The position numbers and the translations under genes were made by a program. A stretch of 64,000 nucleotides of DNA from UBA9676 sp036522155. Lineage in GTDB: Bacteria > Actinomycetota > Actinomycetes > Streptosporangiales > Streptosporangiaceae. Below the pieces are notes generated by a model. The model made no database searches and was not told the origin of the DNA. It worked only from the letters and a program-made list of their open reading frames with translations. This document shows, in pieces, positions 8,032 to 17,406 of this stretch (positions are counted from its first letter, which is position 1; each line of letters begins with the position of its first letter). The DNA lies in assembly GCA_036522155.1 (NCBI GenBank), contig DATDGI010000158.1:1-64000 (forward strand), in the 5' to 3' direction.

Positions 8032-8855
8032 GCACGACTCACCGCCTGCCGGCCAGCGCCGCGGGTGGCCGGGGACCGGCGCCGGGTGCGGACGGCGGGC
8101 CGGGGGTGGTGCTGGAACTGGCCGGCGTGACCAAGATCTATCCCAGTTCGCCGCCGGTGACCGCGCTGGCCGGGGTGAGCCTGTCGGTCCGGGCGGGCGA
8201 GCTGGTCGCGGTGGCCGGGCCGTCCGGCTCGGGGAAGACCACGCTGCTGCACCTGATGGGCACCCTGGACCGGCCCACCAGCGGCAATGTCCGGGTGACC
8301 GGGCTGGACCTGGCCGGGCTGCGGGACCGGGACCTGGCCGGGCTGCGGGCATCGTCGATCGGGTTCGTGTTCCAGCAGTTCTTCCTGGCCGAGTACCAGA
8401 CCGCGCTGGACAACGTCGCCGACGGGCTGCTCTATGCGGGGGCTGGCCTGGCCGAGCGGCGGGAGCGGGCGGCCGCGGCGCTGGTACGGGTGGGGCTGGG
8501 CCACAAGCTGCAGGCCCGCCCCACCCAGCTGTCCGGGGGTGAGCGGCAGCGGGTCGCGATCGCCCGGGCGGTGGCCGGGCAGCCGGCCATCGTCCTGGCC
8601 GACGAGCCCACCGGCAACCTGGACTCGGCGACCGGCGCTGCCCTGCTGGAACTGCTGGAAGAGCTGAACGCGGCCGGGGTGACCATCGTCGTGGTCACGC
8701 ACGACCATGCCATCGCCGCCCGCATGCGCCGCCGGCTGGCCATGCTGGACGGGCGCATCGTCGATGACACCGCGGTAGTCCCGGCGCCCCCGCCCGCCGG
8801 GAATCCCCCGCCGCCCGCCGGGAACCCGGCGCCCTCGTCCGGGGAGACGCGATGA
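8028..8855 (+). CDS. ABC transporter ATP-binding protein (MacB/LolD type)
   Basis: 275 residues with a complete ATPase: Walker [11 protein letters not shown]-loop [13 protein letters not shown], signature [14 protein letters not shown], Walker [12 protein letters not shown] and an H-loop in VVVTHDH. The [14 protein letters not shown]...[10 protein letters not shown] pattern marks the MacB/LolD/FtsE-type family, which pairs with FtsX-like permeases, as here. The Pro/Gly-rich tail contains repeats of PPPAGNP. The gene is coupled by 4-bp overlaps on both sides. Confidence 0.95.
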   Translation: MSTTHRLPASAAGGRGPAPGADGGPGVVLELAGVTKIYPSSPPVTALAGVSLSVRAGELVAVAGPSGSGKTTLLHLMGTLDRPTSGNVRVTGLDLAGLRDRDLAGLRASSIGFVFQQFFLAEYQTALDNVADGLLYAGAGLAERRERAAAALVRVGLGHKLQARPTQLSGGERQRVAIARAVAGQPAIVLADEPTGNLDSATGAALLELLEELNAAGVTIVVVTHDHAIAARMRRRLAMLDGRIVDDTAVVPAPPPAGNPPPPAGNPAPSSGETR

Positions 8856-10057
8856 CCGCGGTGGCGCCTGCGCCTGCCCGGCTCCGCCTGGCCGACCTGG
8901 CCCGGCTGGCCTCGGTCGGCCTGCGCACCCGCAAGCTGCGGGCCGGCCTGTCGGCGCTGGGGATATCCATCGGCGTGGCGGCGATCGTCGCAGTGCTGGG
9001 CCTGTCCGCGTCCTCGCAGGCCGGCCTGCTGGCCGAGATCGCCCAGCTCGGCACGAACCTGCTGACCGTGCAGAACGGGCAGAACTTCCTCGGCGGCACC
9101 GCGCAGCTGCCCAAGTCGGCCCCGGCGATGATCGCCCGCATGCCCGGCGTGACCATGGTCCAGGACACCGGCGCTATTCAGAACGTGAACGTGTACCGCA
9201 GCCCGGCCATCCCCGCCATCGACACCAATGCCCTCACCCTCCAGGCGGCCAGCCTCGGCCTGCTGCCCGCCGTGGGCACCACCGTGGCCCGGGGCGCGTA
9301 TCTCAACGCCGCCACGGCACGGGAGCCGGTGGCCGTGCTCGGCGCCGCCGCCGCCCAGCGGCTGGGGATCGACCGGATCTGGCCGGGCGAGCGGATCTGG
9401 GTGAACGGCATGTGGTTCTACGTGGTCGGCACCCTCAAGCCCGCCGCGCTGGCCCCGGAGATCGACTCATCGGTGCTGATCGGTTTCCCGGCCGCGCACA
9501 CCTACCTGGGCTACGGCGGTCACCCCTCGACCATCTACCTGCGGACCACCACCGGCGCCGTGAACAGCGTGGACAACCTGCTGGCCGCCCAGGCCAACCC
9601 GCAGAACCCGCAGCAGGTCAACGTGTCCCAGCCGTCGGCCGCGCTCACCGCGCAGGCCGACGCGGCGGGCGCCTTCGACGTGCTGTTCCTCGGCCTGGGC
9701 GCGGTCGCGCTGCTGGTCGGCGCGGTCGGGGTGGCCAACATCATGGTCATATCCGTCCTCGAACGCCGGTCCGAGATTGGGCTGCGCCGGGCGCTCGGCG
9801 CCACCCGGGGGCACATCCGGATCCAGTTCCTGTCCGAGGCCATCCTGCTGGCGCTGGCCGGCGGCGTCGCCGGGGTGGTCTTCGGCGTGGTCGCCACCAC
9901 TGTTTACGCCCACACCAAGGGCTGGGCCACCGTCATCCCGCCGGTGGCCTGGGCCGGGGGCATCGGCGCCGCCCTGGTCATCGGGGCCGTGGCCGGCCTG
10001 CTGCCCGCCCTGCGGGCCGCCCGGCTGTCACCCACCGAGGCCCTCTGGACCCTGTGA
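8852..10057 (+). CDS. ABC transporter permease, MacB/FtsX type
   Basis: 401 residues: an N-terminal membrane segment ([21 protein letters not shown]), a large extracellular MacB-type core of about 230 residues, then three membrane segments with the FtsX signature ([30 protein letters not shown]). This is the mechanotransmission architecture of MacB rather than a classical import permease. With the preceding ATPase, adaptor and lipoprotein it forms a four-gene unit with overlapping ends. The exported substrate is unknown. Confidence 0.93.
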   Translation: MTAVAPAPARLRLADLARLASVGLRTRKLRAGLSALGISIGVAAIVAVLGLSASSQAGLLAEIAQLGTNLLTVQNGQNFLGGTAQLPKSAPAMIARMPGVTMVQDTGAIQNVNVYRSPAIPAIDTNALTLQAASLGLLPAVGTTVARGAYLNAATAREPVAVLGAAAAQRLGIDRIWPGERIWVNGMWFYVVGTLKPAALAPEIDSSVLIGFPAAHTYLGYGGHPSTIYLRTTTGAVNSVDNLLAAQANPQNPQQVNVSQPSAALTAQADAAGAFDVLFLGLGAVALLVGAVGVANIMVISVLERRSEIGLRRALGATRGHIRIQFLSEAILLALAGGVAGVVFGVVATTVYAHTKGWATVIPPVAWAGGIGAALVIGAVAGLLPALRAARLSPTEALWTL

Positions 10058-10148
10058 TCCCTCGCTCCTCCGCTGGCCCTCCCGGCTGGGGGTTATCCCC
10101 CTGGTGAAGACGGGCGGTAACCGCGTTCCGCGCGGCCGCCGCCGTTCC

Positions 10149-10162
10149 TAGCGTGATGGGCA
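10149..10162 (+). promoter_or_regulatory. Leaderless-type -10 promoter element for the second ABC exporter
   Basis: TAGCGT at 10149-10154 fits the actinomycete housekeeping -10 (TANNNT). Seven bases later comes ATG 10162. No ribosome-binding site is seen before either in-frame start, so transcription probably begins at the A of this ATG. A -35 match is weak. Confidence 0.5.
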
Positions 10163-10914
10163 TGATCGAGGTCCGTAACCTGACCAAACGCTATGGCGGC
10201 ACGATCGCGGTCGATGCGCTCAGCTTCGACCTCCGGCCGGGGATGGTGACCGGGTTCCTGGGTCCCAACGGATCCGGCAAGTCCACCACCCTTCGGCTGA
10301 TCCTGGGGCTGGACCGGCCCAACGCCGGGCAGGCCCGGATCGGCGGCCGCCGCTACCGTGACCTGCGCTGGCCGCTGCGGGAGGCCGGGGCGCTGCTGGA
10401 GGCCAAGGCCTTTCCCCCGGGCCGCAGCGCCCGGGATCACCTGGCCGCGCTGGCCGCCAGCAACGCGATCGCCCGGAGCCGGGTGGACGAGGTGCTCGGC
10501 CTGGTCGGCCTGGCCGGCGCGGGCCGCCGCCGCGCGGGGAAGTTCTCACTCGGCATGGCGCAGCGGCTGGGCATCGCCGCCGCCCTGCTCGGGGACCCGC
10601 CGGTGCTGCTGCTGGACGAGCCGGTCAACGGCCTGGACCCGGCCGGCATCCACTGGCTGCGCGAACTGCTGACCTCGCTGGCCCGCCAGGGCCGCATCGT
10701 GTTCGTGTCCAGCCACCTGATCAGCGAGATGGCGCTGATGGCGGAGCGGCTGGTAGTGATCGGCCAGGGACGGCTGCTGGCCGACACCTCGGTCGCCGAA
10801 CTGGCCGCCCGCGGGCCATCGCTGGAGGCCGCGTTCCTGGATCTGACCAGCGGCAGCACCGAGTACCGGGCGGCGCAGCCGCCCGCCGTCCGGCATCCGG
10901 AGGCATCGTCATGA
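10162..10914 (+). CDS. ABC transporter ATP-binding protein (ABC-2 exporter type)
   Basis: 250 residues starting MIEVRNLTKRYGG. Walker A is GPNGSGKST, the signature region KFSLGMAQRLGIAAAL, and Walker B VLLLDEPVNGLDPAGI, followed by the switch histidine in FVSSHLISEM. The FSLGMAQRLGIA signature is that of the CcmA/antibiotic-exporter ATPase subfamily paired with ABC-2 permeases. Upstream in-frame GTG 10153 and ATG 10156 are alternatives; ATG 10162 is preferred because the coding signal begins there and a -10 element lies 7 nt upstream. The stop overlaps the permease start (ATGA at 10911). Confidence 0.93.
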   Translation: MIEVRNLTKRYGGTIAVDALSFDLRPGMVTGFLGPNGSGKSTTLRLILGLDRPNAGQARIGGRRYRDLRWPLREAGALLEAKAFPPGRSARDHLAALAASNAIARSRVDEVLGLVGLAGAGRRRAGKFSLGMAQRLGIAAALLGDPPVLLLDEPVNGLDPAGIHWLRELLTSLARQGRIVFVSSHLISEMALMAERLVVIGQGRLLADTSVAELAARGPSLEAAFLDLTSGSTEYRAAQPPAVRHPEASS

Positions 10915-11708
10915 CCACGTTCAGCGCCCGCGTCCCGGCCGGCCGCTACCGGTTCCGGCACGCCGCCCGGATGGAATGGATCAAACTGCGGAGCCTGCGC
11001 TCCACCTGGTGGACGCTGGTGGTGGCGGCCGTGGGCGCGGTCGGCATCGCCGTCACGGTGGGGCTCAACACCGAGAACGCGGCCGGCGATCTGACCAACA
11101 ACGCGCTGGCGGGGATCATCCCGTCGCTGCTGCTGACCGGCGTGCTCGGGGTGGTCTTCATGACCAGCGAGTACTCCTCAGGGATGATCCGGGCGACGCT
11201 CGCCGCGATCCCGCGGCGGCCGGTGCTGCTGGCCGCGAAGGCGGCCGTGCTCGCGGTGCTGGCACTGACCCTCGGCGAGGCGGCGGCCTTCATCGCGTTC
11301 TTCGCGGGCGGCGCCACCCTGCCGGCCGGCATCGCCGCGCCGGCCCTGGGCCAGCCGGGCGTGCTCCGCGCGGTGCTGCTGTCGGGCACCAGCTTCTGCC
11401 TGATCGGGCTGCTCGGCCTCGGGCTCGGGGCCATCATCCGGCACACCGCGGCCGCGGTGGCCGTGCTGGTCGGCGGCGTCTACCTGGCCCCGTCGATCCT
11501 CGGCTTCGCCACCCATCACATCGCGGCCTACACGCCGATCCTGATCATCGGGAACTCGCTGAGCACCACCAAGCCGGTGCTGTGTGGGGCAGCCGCCGCC
11601 CAGTGCCCGCACTTCCTGCCGCCGCTGGCCGGCCTCGGGGTGCTCTGCCTGTATGCCGCGGCCGCCCTCGGGGCCGGCTGGTGGCTGTTCGCCCGCCGGG
11701 ATGCCTGA
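10911..11708 (+). CDS. ABC-2 family transporter permease
   Basis: 265 residues with about six membrane segments. The N-terminal MEWIKLRSLRSTWWTLVVAAVG and the segment VVFMTSEYSSGMIRATLAAIPRR are the hallmark of actinomycete ABC-2 permeases. It is coupled to its ATPase by a 4-bp overlap and is followed immediately by a histidine kinase and response regulator, so the exporter is probably controlled by, or senses for, that two-component system. Substrate unknown. Confidence 0.9.
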   Translation: MTTFSARVPAGRYRFRHAARMEWIKLRSLRSTWWTLVVAAVGAVGIAVTVGLNTENAAGDLTNNALAGIIPSLLLTGVLGVVFMTSEYSSGMIRATLAAIPRRPVLLAAKAAVLAVLALTLGEAAAFIAFFAGGATLPAGIAAPALGQPGVLRAVLLSGTSFCLIGLLGLGLGAIIRHTAAAVAVLVGGVYLAPSILGFATHHIAAYTPILIIGNSLSTTKPVLCGAAAAQCPHFLPPLAGLGVLCLYAAAALGAGWWLFARRDA

Positions 11709-13146
11709 GCGGGACAATGGTGAGGTGGCTACCACCGGCTCGGTGAACCCGGTGAGCGCGCCCGGCCCGTCCCGGCGGCACGGCGCCGCCGCCCTGAGCC
11801 GCGACCTGCTCCGGGCGCCGGTCACCGGCCGGGCCCGCCGGGATCTGCTGTTCTGCCTGGCGGAATCGGCCCTCGCGGTGGTGGTCCTGGCCGGCCTCGG
11901 TGCGCTGCCCGGGCTGCCGCTGGCCGTGACCCTGCTGGTAAGCGGCGGCCAGCCGGTGCCGCCGCCGTCGCACGCGCATCCGGCCGGGGTGGTGCCGGTG
12001 TTCGCCCTCACGGTCATCGGCGCGCTGCTGCTGCTCGTGCTGCTGGCCCCGCGGGCGGGCCGCGGGCTGGCGGCCGTGCACGGCCGGCTGGCCGCCCGGC
12101 TGCTGGGCGTGCGGCTGGCGGGCCTGCCGCCGGTCCCGGCCGCCCGAGGCCCGTTTGGGTGGCTGGCCGCCACCGCCCGGGACGGCCCCGGCTGGCGCGC
12201 GGTGGCCTGCCTGGTGCTGAAATTGCCGGTCGCGGTGGCCGAAGGTTGCGCCGTCTTCCTGGCCATCTTCGGGCCGGTCAACATGACCTACCCGTTCTGG
12301 TGGCGCCTGTTCCGCAACCACCCGCCGGGGGTCCACCTGCAGCCCGCGGTCGCGCTGACCCCGTTCGGCTCGCTGCCGGTCGCCACCTTCGCCGGCAGCT
12401 TCGCGGCGTTCGCCGCCGGGGCGGCCATGCTGCTCGCCGCCCCCTGGCTGGCCCGGGCCGCCGCCGCGGCCGACTGCTGGCTGATGCGGGCCATGCTGGG
12501 CCCGGGCCGGCTGACGCAGCGGGTCGCCGATCTGGAACAGACCAGGGCGCAGGCGGTGCAGGACTCGGCCGCGCTGCTGCGCCGGCTGGAACGCGACCTG
12601 CACGACGGCGCACAGGTGCGGCTGGCCACGCTGGCCATGAACCTCGGGCTGGCCCGGGAGAAGCTGGGGCCGGGCGCTGACCCGGCCGTCCGCGAACTGG
12701 TCGACGCCGCCCATCGCGGCGCCAAGGACGCGCTGGCCGAACTGCGCGGCCTGGCCCGGGGCATCCACCCGCCGGTGCTGGACAACGGGCTGCCCGACGC
12801 ACTGGCCACCCTGGCCGCGGGCAGCCCGCTGCCGGTCCGGCTGACGACGGCCCTGCCCCGGCGCCCGGCGCCCGCCATCGAGACGATCGCCTACTTCTGC
12901 GCGGCCGAGCTGCTCGCCAACGCGACCAAGCACAGCCGGGCCAACCAGGTCACCATCGACGTGGCCGCGTCCGGGGAGGTGCTCGAACTGCGGGTCGGCG
13001 ACGACGGGTGCGGCGGGGCCGACCCGTCCGGCGGCGGCCTGTCCGGGCTGGCCCAGCGGGTCAGCGTGGTCGACGGCCAGGTACGGACGGTCAGCCCGCC
13101 GGGCGGCCCGACGCAGATCACCGTCACCCTGCCGATGCAGGCGTGA
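11701..13146 (+). CDS. Sensor histidine kinase (HisKA_3/NarL-partner family)
   Basis: 481 residues from ATG 11701, which overlaps the permease end by 8 bp. GTG 11725 is an alternative with a -10-like GACAAT seven bases before it. Several hydrophobic segments span about residues 40-270. The DHp helix has the phospho-acceptor in ERDLHDGAQVRLATLAMNLGLA, and the ATPase domain has ELLANATKHSRANQV (N-box), VGDDGCGG and GGGLSGLAQRV. The ERDLHDGAQ H-box assigns it to the kinases that work with LuxR-type regulators. It likely phosphorylates the next gene product in response to an envelope or drug signal. Confidence 0.92.
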   Translation: MPERDNGEVATTGSVNPVSAPGPSRRHGAAALSRDLLRAPVTGRARRDLLFCLAESALAVVVLAGLGALPGLPLAVTLLVSGGQPVPPPSHAHPAGVVPVFALTVIGALLLLVLLAPRAGRGLAAVHGRLAARLLGVRLAGLPPVPAARGPFGWLAATARDGPGWRAVACLVLKLPVAVAEGCAVFLAIFGPVNMTYPFWWRLFRNHPPGVHLQPAVALTPFGSLPVATFAGSFAAFAAGAAMLLAAPWLARAAAAADCWLMRAMLGPGRLTQRVADLEQTRAQAVQDSAALLRRLERDLHDGAQVRLATLAMNLGLAREKLGPGADPAVRELVDAAHRGAKDALAELRGLARGIHPPVLDNGLPDALATLAAGSPLPVRLTTALPRRPAPAIETIAYFCAAELLANATKHSRANQVTIDVAASGEVLELRVGDDGCGGADPSGGGLSGLAQRVSVVDGQVRTVSPPGGPTQITVTLPMQA

Positions 13147-13156
13147 GGCAGCTGCC

Positions 13157-13843
13157 ATGGCATCGCCGCAGCGCGCCCCCGCCCGGCCGGGACGGGTCAT
13201 GCGGGTCGTGATCGCCGAGGACGCGGCCCTGTTCCGGGAGGGCCTGGCCCGGCTGCTCGCCGACCGGGGCTATCAGGTGGCCGCCGCGGTGGCCGACGGC
13301 GAGGCGCTGCGGGCCGCGGTGGCCACGCACCGGCCCGACATCGCGGTGGCCGACATCAGGATGCCGCCGACCCACACCGACGAGGGGCTGCGGGCCGCCA
13401 TCGACATCCGGCGGGATCATCCCGGCACCGGGGTGCTGGTGCTGTCGCAGTACATCGAGACCAGATACGCCGCCCGGCTGCTGGCGGGCAACGCGGCCGG
13501 GGTCGGTTACCTGCTCAAGGACCGGGTGGCCGACGTGGCCGAGTTCACCGACGCGCTCACGCGGGTGGCGGCGGGCGGCACCGCGCTCGATCCCGAAGTA
13601 GTCAGCCAGCTGCTCCGGGCCAGCCGCTACGCCGATGGCCTGGCCGCGCTCACCGCCCGGGAGCGCGAGGTGCTCGCCCTGATCGCCGAGGGCCGGTCCA
13701 ACGCGGGCATCGCGGCCGCCCTGGTCGTCTCGGCCGGGGTGGTGGAGAAGCACGTGGCCGGCATCTTCGGCAAGCTGGGCCTGCCGCCGGGGGAGGCCGA
13801 CAACCGGCGCGTGCTCGCCGTCCTGCGCTACCTCGGCGCCTGA
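13157..13843 (+). CDS. LuxR/NarL-family response regulator
   Basis: 228 residues; the receiver domain starts at MRVVIAEDAALFREGL, so ATG 13199 is a reasonable shorter start. The phospho-acceptor Asp is in DIAVADIRMPP and the conserved Lys in GYLLKDRVADV. The C-terminal helix-turn-helix is LTAREREVLALIAEGRSNAGIAAALVVS...EKHVAGIFGKLGL. It lies 10 bp after the kinase and completes the ABC exporter/two-component unit beginning near 10.15 kb. Confidence 0.94.
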   Translation: MASPQRAPARPGRVMRVVIAEDAALFREGLARLLADRGYQVAAAVADGEALRAAVATHRPDIAVADIRMPPTHTDEGLRAAIDIRRDHPGTGVLVLSQYIETRYAARLLAGNAAGVGYLLKDRVADVAEFTDALTRVAAGGTALDPEVVSQLLRASRYADGLAALTAREREVLALIAEGRSNAGIAAALVVSAGVVEKHVAGIFGKLGLPPGEADNRRVLAVLRYLGA

Positions 13844-14151
13844 CCGGGCCGCACGTGCCCGCGGTTCCCGGAACCGGCCGTGCCGCTCCGTGACTCTTGC
13901 CGGTGAGATCGCCCGCCACCGGACGCGTTCCGTCACCGCACACGATTGCGCACGGCCCGGAAATCCGGACAAGCTTCCCGAACAATCGGTTACCGCATAG
14001 TTTAGATAATCCAGAATTATCCGGTATATGCCCGAGACCATATCCTTTCCGGGCAAAAACATTTGGCCAATCCGAAAAGGGCCTGCCGGGACATCTGACG
14101 TGCTATATATCGGTATCGCGGCTATCCGGATTCCGGTAGGAGGGGGCCGTT
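13844..14151. other. AT-rich leader upstream of the STAND NTPase gene
   Basis: No gene is seen. From about 13,900 to 14,140 base composition drops sharply against the neighbouring genes, with runs such as ATAGTTTAGATAATCC and TATATATCGGTATCG. TAGTTTAGATAAT near 13,998 and TGCTATAT near 14,100 could be -10 regions. The segment ends in GTAGGAGGGGG, a strong ribosome-binding site for the GTG start at 14152. The length and composition suggest a regulated promoter, possibly of foreign origin. Confidence 0.5.
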
Positions 14152-16479
14152 GTGGCAGCGAAGGTGATCCGTCTGCGATCAGGTAACTTCGGGTTACCGG
14201 ACGATCCGGCGGAGAGCATCCCTTCGGCCGCCGATGACAGCGAAAGCGATGGCGGCGGCTGGCCGCATTCGGCCCGGCACGCGCGGGCCGAGGGGGAGAC
14301 GAGCCCGGTTTCCTACCTCCCGATCCGGTCCGTCGAGTGGCGGCGCTGGGCACTGGAACTGATGGAACCGGCCACCGCCGGGCTGGTCCTGCACGGGATC
14401 GGCGGCATCGGCAAGTCCCGGCTGGCCGCGGAGATCGCCGCCCGGGTCGGCAGGCTCGAGCCCGACCGCCTGATCGCGGTCATCACCGGCGAGGTGTCGG
14501 TCGACACCTTCCTGGCCGGGCTGGCCGCCGGGCTCCGCCGCCATCCGGCGCTGGCCGGCCATAACCGGGTCCAGGCGGAAGCGGTCAAGGCGGCCGACCG
14601 GTCCGACCTCCCCTGGTCCCAGCGGATGGCGCTGCTCCGCGAGCATGTGCTCAGCCAGGTGCCGGTGCTGGTGGTGCTGGACGGCTTCGACGAGAACCTG
14701 CTGTCCGAGTCCGGCCGGTGCATGGTCCGGGATCCGGCCCTGGCCTGCCTGCTCGCGGGCGGGGGCGCACCCCGGCAGATCAAATTGCTCATCACCTGCC
14801 GCCGGCCGTTCAGCCTGCCCGGCACCAGCGGTGCGCTCAGGTTCCGGCACCTGGGCCCGCTGTCCAGGTCGGGTGCCGCGGCGCTGGCCGCCGCGCTGCC
14901 CGCGCTCGGCCAGCTGGACGAGCAGGAACTGGACCGGGCGTGGCGGCTGGTGGGCGGCCATCCCCGCGCCCTGGAGTATCTGGACGCGCTGCTCGCCACC
15001 GGCCAGGACGGTTTCCCTGACGTGGCCCGGCGACTGGCTGGCGCGCTGCAGGAGCGGGCCGGCCAGCCGGCCCTGCGCAAGGGCCCGGAGGCGCCCACCG
15101 GACTGCCGCCCGCCACCGCCGAGACGATCGCCGGCATCGCCGGGGACCTGCTGCTCGGTGAGCTGTTCGGCCGCCTCAGCGCGGACGCGCAGGACCTGCT
15201 CATCGGCGCCTCGGTGTACCGGACGCCGGTCGGCTGCGACGTCCTGCTGCTGCCCGGTGACGACCGCCACACCCGGGCCCCGAAGCTGGCCGGCCTGGTC
15301 GCCGAATGTGGCGCGACCGGGCTGCTCGCCGCGGGCGGCAGCGACCCGCCGCCGGTCTTCGTGCCCCGGTGGACCGCCGGTGAACTGCACCGCCGCCTGG
15401 CCGGGGAGCACCGCGGCGACGAGATCACCGACGCGCACCGGCGGGCCGCCGAATACTGGCGGCAGCAGATCGTCGCCGCCCCGCAGAACCGGCGGGCCCC
15501 GCTGGAGGCCAGCTACCACCTGCTCCAGGCGGGCGACCTGGCCCGCCAGTACCAGTCGGCCCGGCGCGGGCTCGGCCTGAGATGGCGGCTGGGCCTGATC
15601 GGCCTGGCCGCCGCGGCCATGCTCGCGATCGCGTTCGTGGCGGTGCAGGGGCTGGGAGCGTTCTCCGCCCGGCCGTCCGCGGTGCCGCCAGGACCGCCCG
15701 GGCCGGGCGTCGCGGCCGCGACCGGCCGGGCGGCCGCCGTCCGCGGCCAGGCGGCGGCCTGGGTCGCCCAGCAGGTCAGCCGGGACGCGATGGTGGCCTG
15801 TGACCCGGCCATGTGCGCCGCGCTGCAGGCCCAGGGGGTCGCGGCCAGCAGCCTGCTGAAGCTGGAGCCGTCCGCGCCCGATCCGCTCGGCTCCGACGTG
15901 GTGATGGCCACGGCCGCGATCCGCAGCCAGTTCGGCGCCCGGCTGGCTAGCGTGTACGCGCCCGCGGTGCTGGCCCGGTTCGGCTCCGGCCAGCTGCGGA
16001 TCGATGTCCGGGCGGTGGCCGCGGACGGGGCGGCCGCCTACCGGACCATGCTCGCCGCGGACATCGCGGCCCGCCGCAACGCCGGCCGCCAGTTGCTGCG
16101 CAACCCGCGGCTCGAAATCCCGGTGACCGCCCGCGGTGAACTCGCCGCCGGGCAGGTGGATATGCGGCTGCTGACCACGCTGGCGAACCTGACCGCCGCG
16201 GGGCGGGTGCGGGTCGTCGCGCTCGCGGGGGCCGGCCCGGGCGCCAGTGCCGGGGTACCGGTGCGGGCCGCCGAGGTGACCGGCTGGCCGCGGGCCAGTC
16301 CCGCCCGGCTGCGGCGGATGCTCGCCCGCGTGCGCACGCAGTGGCCGCCGTACCGGCCGGCCCGGGCGGCCATCACCCAGACCGCGGCGGGCGTGCCCGT
16401 GCTCGACATCCTGTTCCCCGCGCCCAGCCTGATGGACCTGCTCGGGACGCAGCCCGCCCCGTACCCGCCGCACACCTGA
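14152..16479 (+). CDS. Membrane-anchored STAND (NB-ARC-like) NTPase with extracellular C-terminal domain
   Basis: 775 residues from GTG 14152 (strong AGGAGGGGG site). Walker A GIGGIGKS is at 82-89, Walker B LVVLDGFDE at 173-181, an RNBS-B-like LITCRR follows, and GGHPRALEYL near 266 matches the GxP motif, so this is a STAND P-loop NTPase. A winged-helix-like stretch follows up to about 430. A single membrane helix lies at about 479-503 (LGLIGLAAAAMLAIAFVAVQ), and the last 270 residues would be extracellular, with no domain I recognise. STAND proteins are signal switches that oligomerise on ligand binding; the usual C-terminal repeats are absent. It is followed by a DUF4397 protein and a class F sortase on the same strand. 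Confidence 0.8.
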   Translation: MAAKVIRLRSGNFGLPDDPAESIPSAADDSESDGGGWPHSARHARAEGETSPVSYLPIRSVEWRRWALELMEPATAGLVLHGIGGIGKSRLAAEIAARVGRLEPDRLIAVITGEVSVDTFLAGLAAGLRRHPALAGHNRVQAEAVKAADRSDLPWSQRMALLREHVLSQVPVLVVLDGFDENLLSESGRCMVRDPALACLLAGGGAPRQIKLLITCRRPFSLPGTSGALRFRHLGPLSRSGAAALAAALPALGQLDEQELDRAWRLVGGHPRALEYLDALLATGQDGFPDVARRLAGALQERAGQPALRKGPEAPTGLPPATAETIAGIAGDLLLGELFGRLSADAQDLLIGASVYRTPVGCDVLLLPGDDRHTRAPKLAGLVAECGATGLLAAGGSDPPPVFVPRWTAGELHRRLAGEHRGDEITDAHRRAAEYWRQQIVAAPQNRRAPLEASYHLLQAGDLARQYQSARRGLGLRWRLGLIGLAAAAMLAIAFVAVQGLGAFSARPSAVPPGPPGPGVAAATGRAAAVRGQAAAWVAQQVSRDAMVACDPAMCAALQAQGVAASSLLKLEPSAPDPLGSDVVMATAAIRSQFGARLASVYAPAVLARFGSGQLRIDVRAVAADGAAAYRTMLAADIAARRNAGRQLLRNPRLEIPVTARGELAAGQVDMRLLTTLANLTAAGRVRVVALAGAGPGASAGVPVRAAEVTGWPRASPARLRRMLARVRTQWPPYRPARAAITQTAAGVPVLDILFPAPSLMDLLGTQPAPYPPHT

Positions 16480-16551
16480 TCACTGCCAAACGACACAATC
16501 CCGCGGCCGGCCGGTCCTGGCCGGGCGCACGTGAAGAGGGGAACGAGATCG

Positions 16552-17403
16552 ATGAGATTGCCAGGCAAGGCCGTCCGGCTGCTGTTGGGGGCGGCCGTAC
16601 TGATATCCGCGGGACTGGCCGGCGCCGTCCCGGCGGCCGCGTCCACCGGGTACGGATGGGTGCGGCTGGCGCACCTGTCGCCCAACACCCCAGCGGTGGA
16701 CGTGTACCTGTACAACTTCGGTAACCCCAGCGCCCGGCTGGTGCTGCACCACGTCAGCTACGGCACGGTCTCCCCGTACGAGCAGGTCCCGCCGGGGGAC
16801 TACACGGTGTCGATGCGCGCGGCGGGCGCCTCGCCGAAGGCCCAGCCGGTGCTGTCGACCGGGTTCTGGGTCAGCGCCGGGGACGCCTACACCGTGGCCG
16901 GCATGGGTCCCGCGTCGGGCCTGCGGCTGCAGGTCCTACCGGACACCCTGACCATTCCTAACGGCCGTGCCCTGGTCCGGGTCATCCAGGCGTCGCTGCG
17001 CGAGCACGTGGTCAGTGTCCGGCTCGGCGGGCTGATGCTCGCGCGGAAACTGCCGTTCGCCAGCCTGGCACCGTACCGGGCGGTCCGGGCCGGCACCCGG
17101 ATGGTGCGGGTCGCCGGGGAAACCGAGCAGGCCACGACGGGGGTCTCGCTTACGGCGGACACCGTGCACACCCTGGTGGTGCTGGACGGTGCGAGCGGCC
17201 TGCAGATCACCGACCTGAGCGACGCCGCGGGCAGCCAGGTGCAGCCGGGGGGTGGCGCGGCGACCGGGCTCGGTGGTACCGCACCCCGGCCGGCCGGCTC
17301 GCTGCTGCCCTGGCTGGCCGTGATCGCCGCCGGCGCGCTGCTGGCTGGTGGCGGCGCCCGCCAGTACCGGCACCACCGGCAGTCTGGTCCGCGCCCATCG
17401 TGA
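16552..17403 (+). CDS. DUF4397 domain surface protein with C-terminal membrane anchor
   Basis: 283 residues from ATG 16552 (GAGGGG upstream; GTG 16531 would put charged residues before the signal peptide). The N-terminal signal peptide ends near AAAST. Two DUF4397-type modules follow: YGWVRLAHLSPNTPAVDVYLYNFG and ALVRVIQASLREHVVSVRLGG, each continuing with APYRAV- or YEQVPPGDY-type strands. A Gly/Pro linker, a hydrophobic helix (LLPWLAVIAAGALLAGG) and a basic tail RQYRHHR close the protein, which has the layout of a cell-wall sorting signal but no LPxTG. The neighbouring class F sortase makes wall attachment or other processing plausible. Confidence 0.85.
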   Translation: MRLPGKAVRLLLGAAVLISAGLAGAVPAAASTGYGWVRLAHLSPNTPAVDVYLYNFGNPSARLVLHHVSYGTVSPYEQVPPGDYTVSMRAAGASPKAQPVLSTGFWVSAGDAYTVAGMGPASGLRLQVLPDTLTIPNGRALVRVIQASLREHVVSVRLGGLMLARKLPFASLAPYRAVRAGTRMVRVAGETEQATTGVSLTADTVHTLVVLDGASGLQITDLSDAAGSQVQPGGGAATGLGGTAPRPAGSLLPWLAVIAAGALLAGGGARQYRHHRQSGPRPS

Positions 17404-17406
17404 CGG

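Noticed and set aside
14194..16473. Long minus-strand open frame opposite the STAND gene
   Set aside because: It is a high-GC shadow: composition follows the third-position GC of the plus-strand gene, and no domain is visible.
16552..17403. LPxTG sorting signal on the DUF4397 protein
   Set aside because: The C-terminus has the hydrophobic helix and basic tail but no LPxTG-like pentapeptide before it; only a possible degenerate signal remains.
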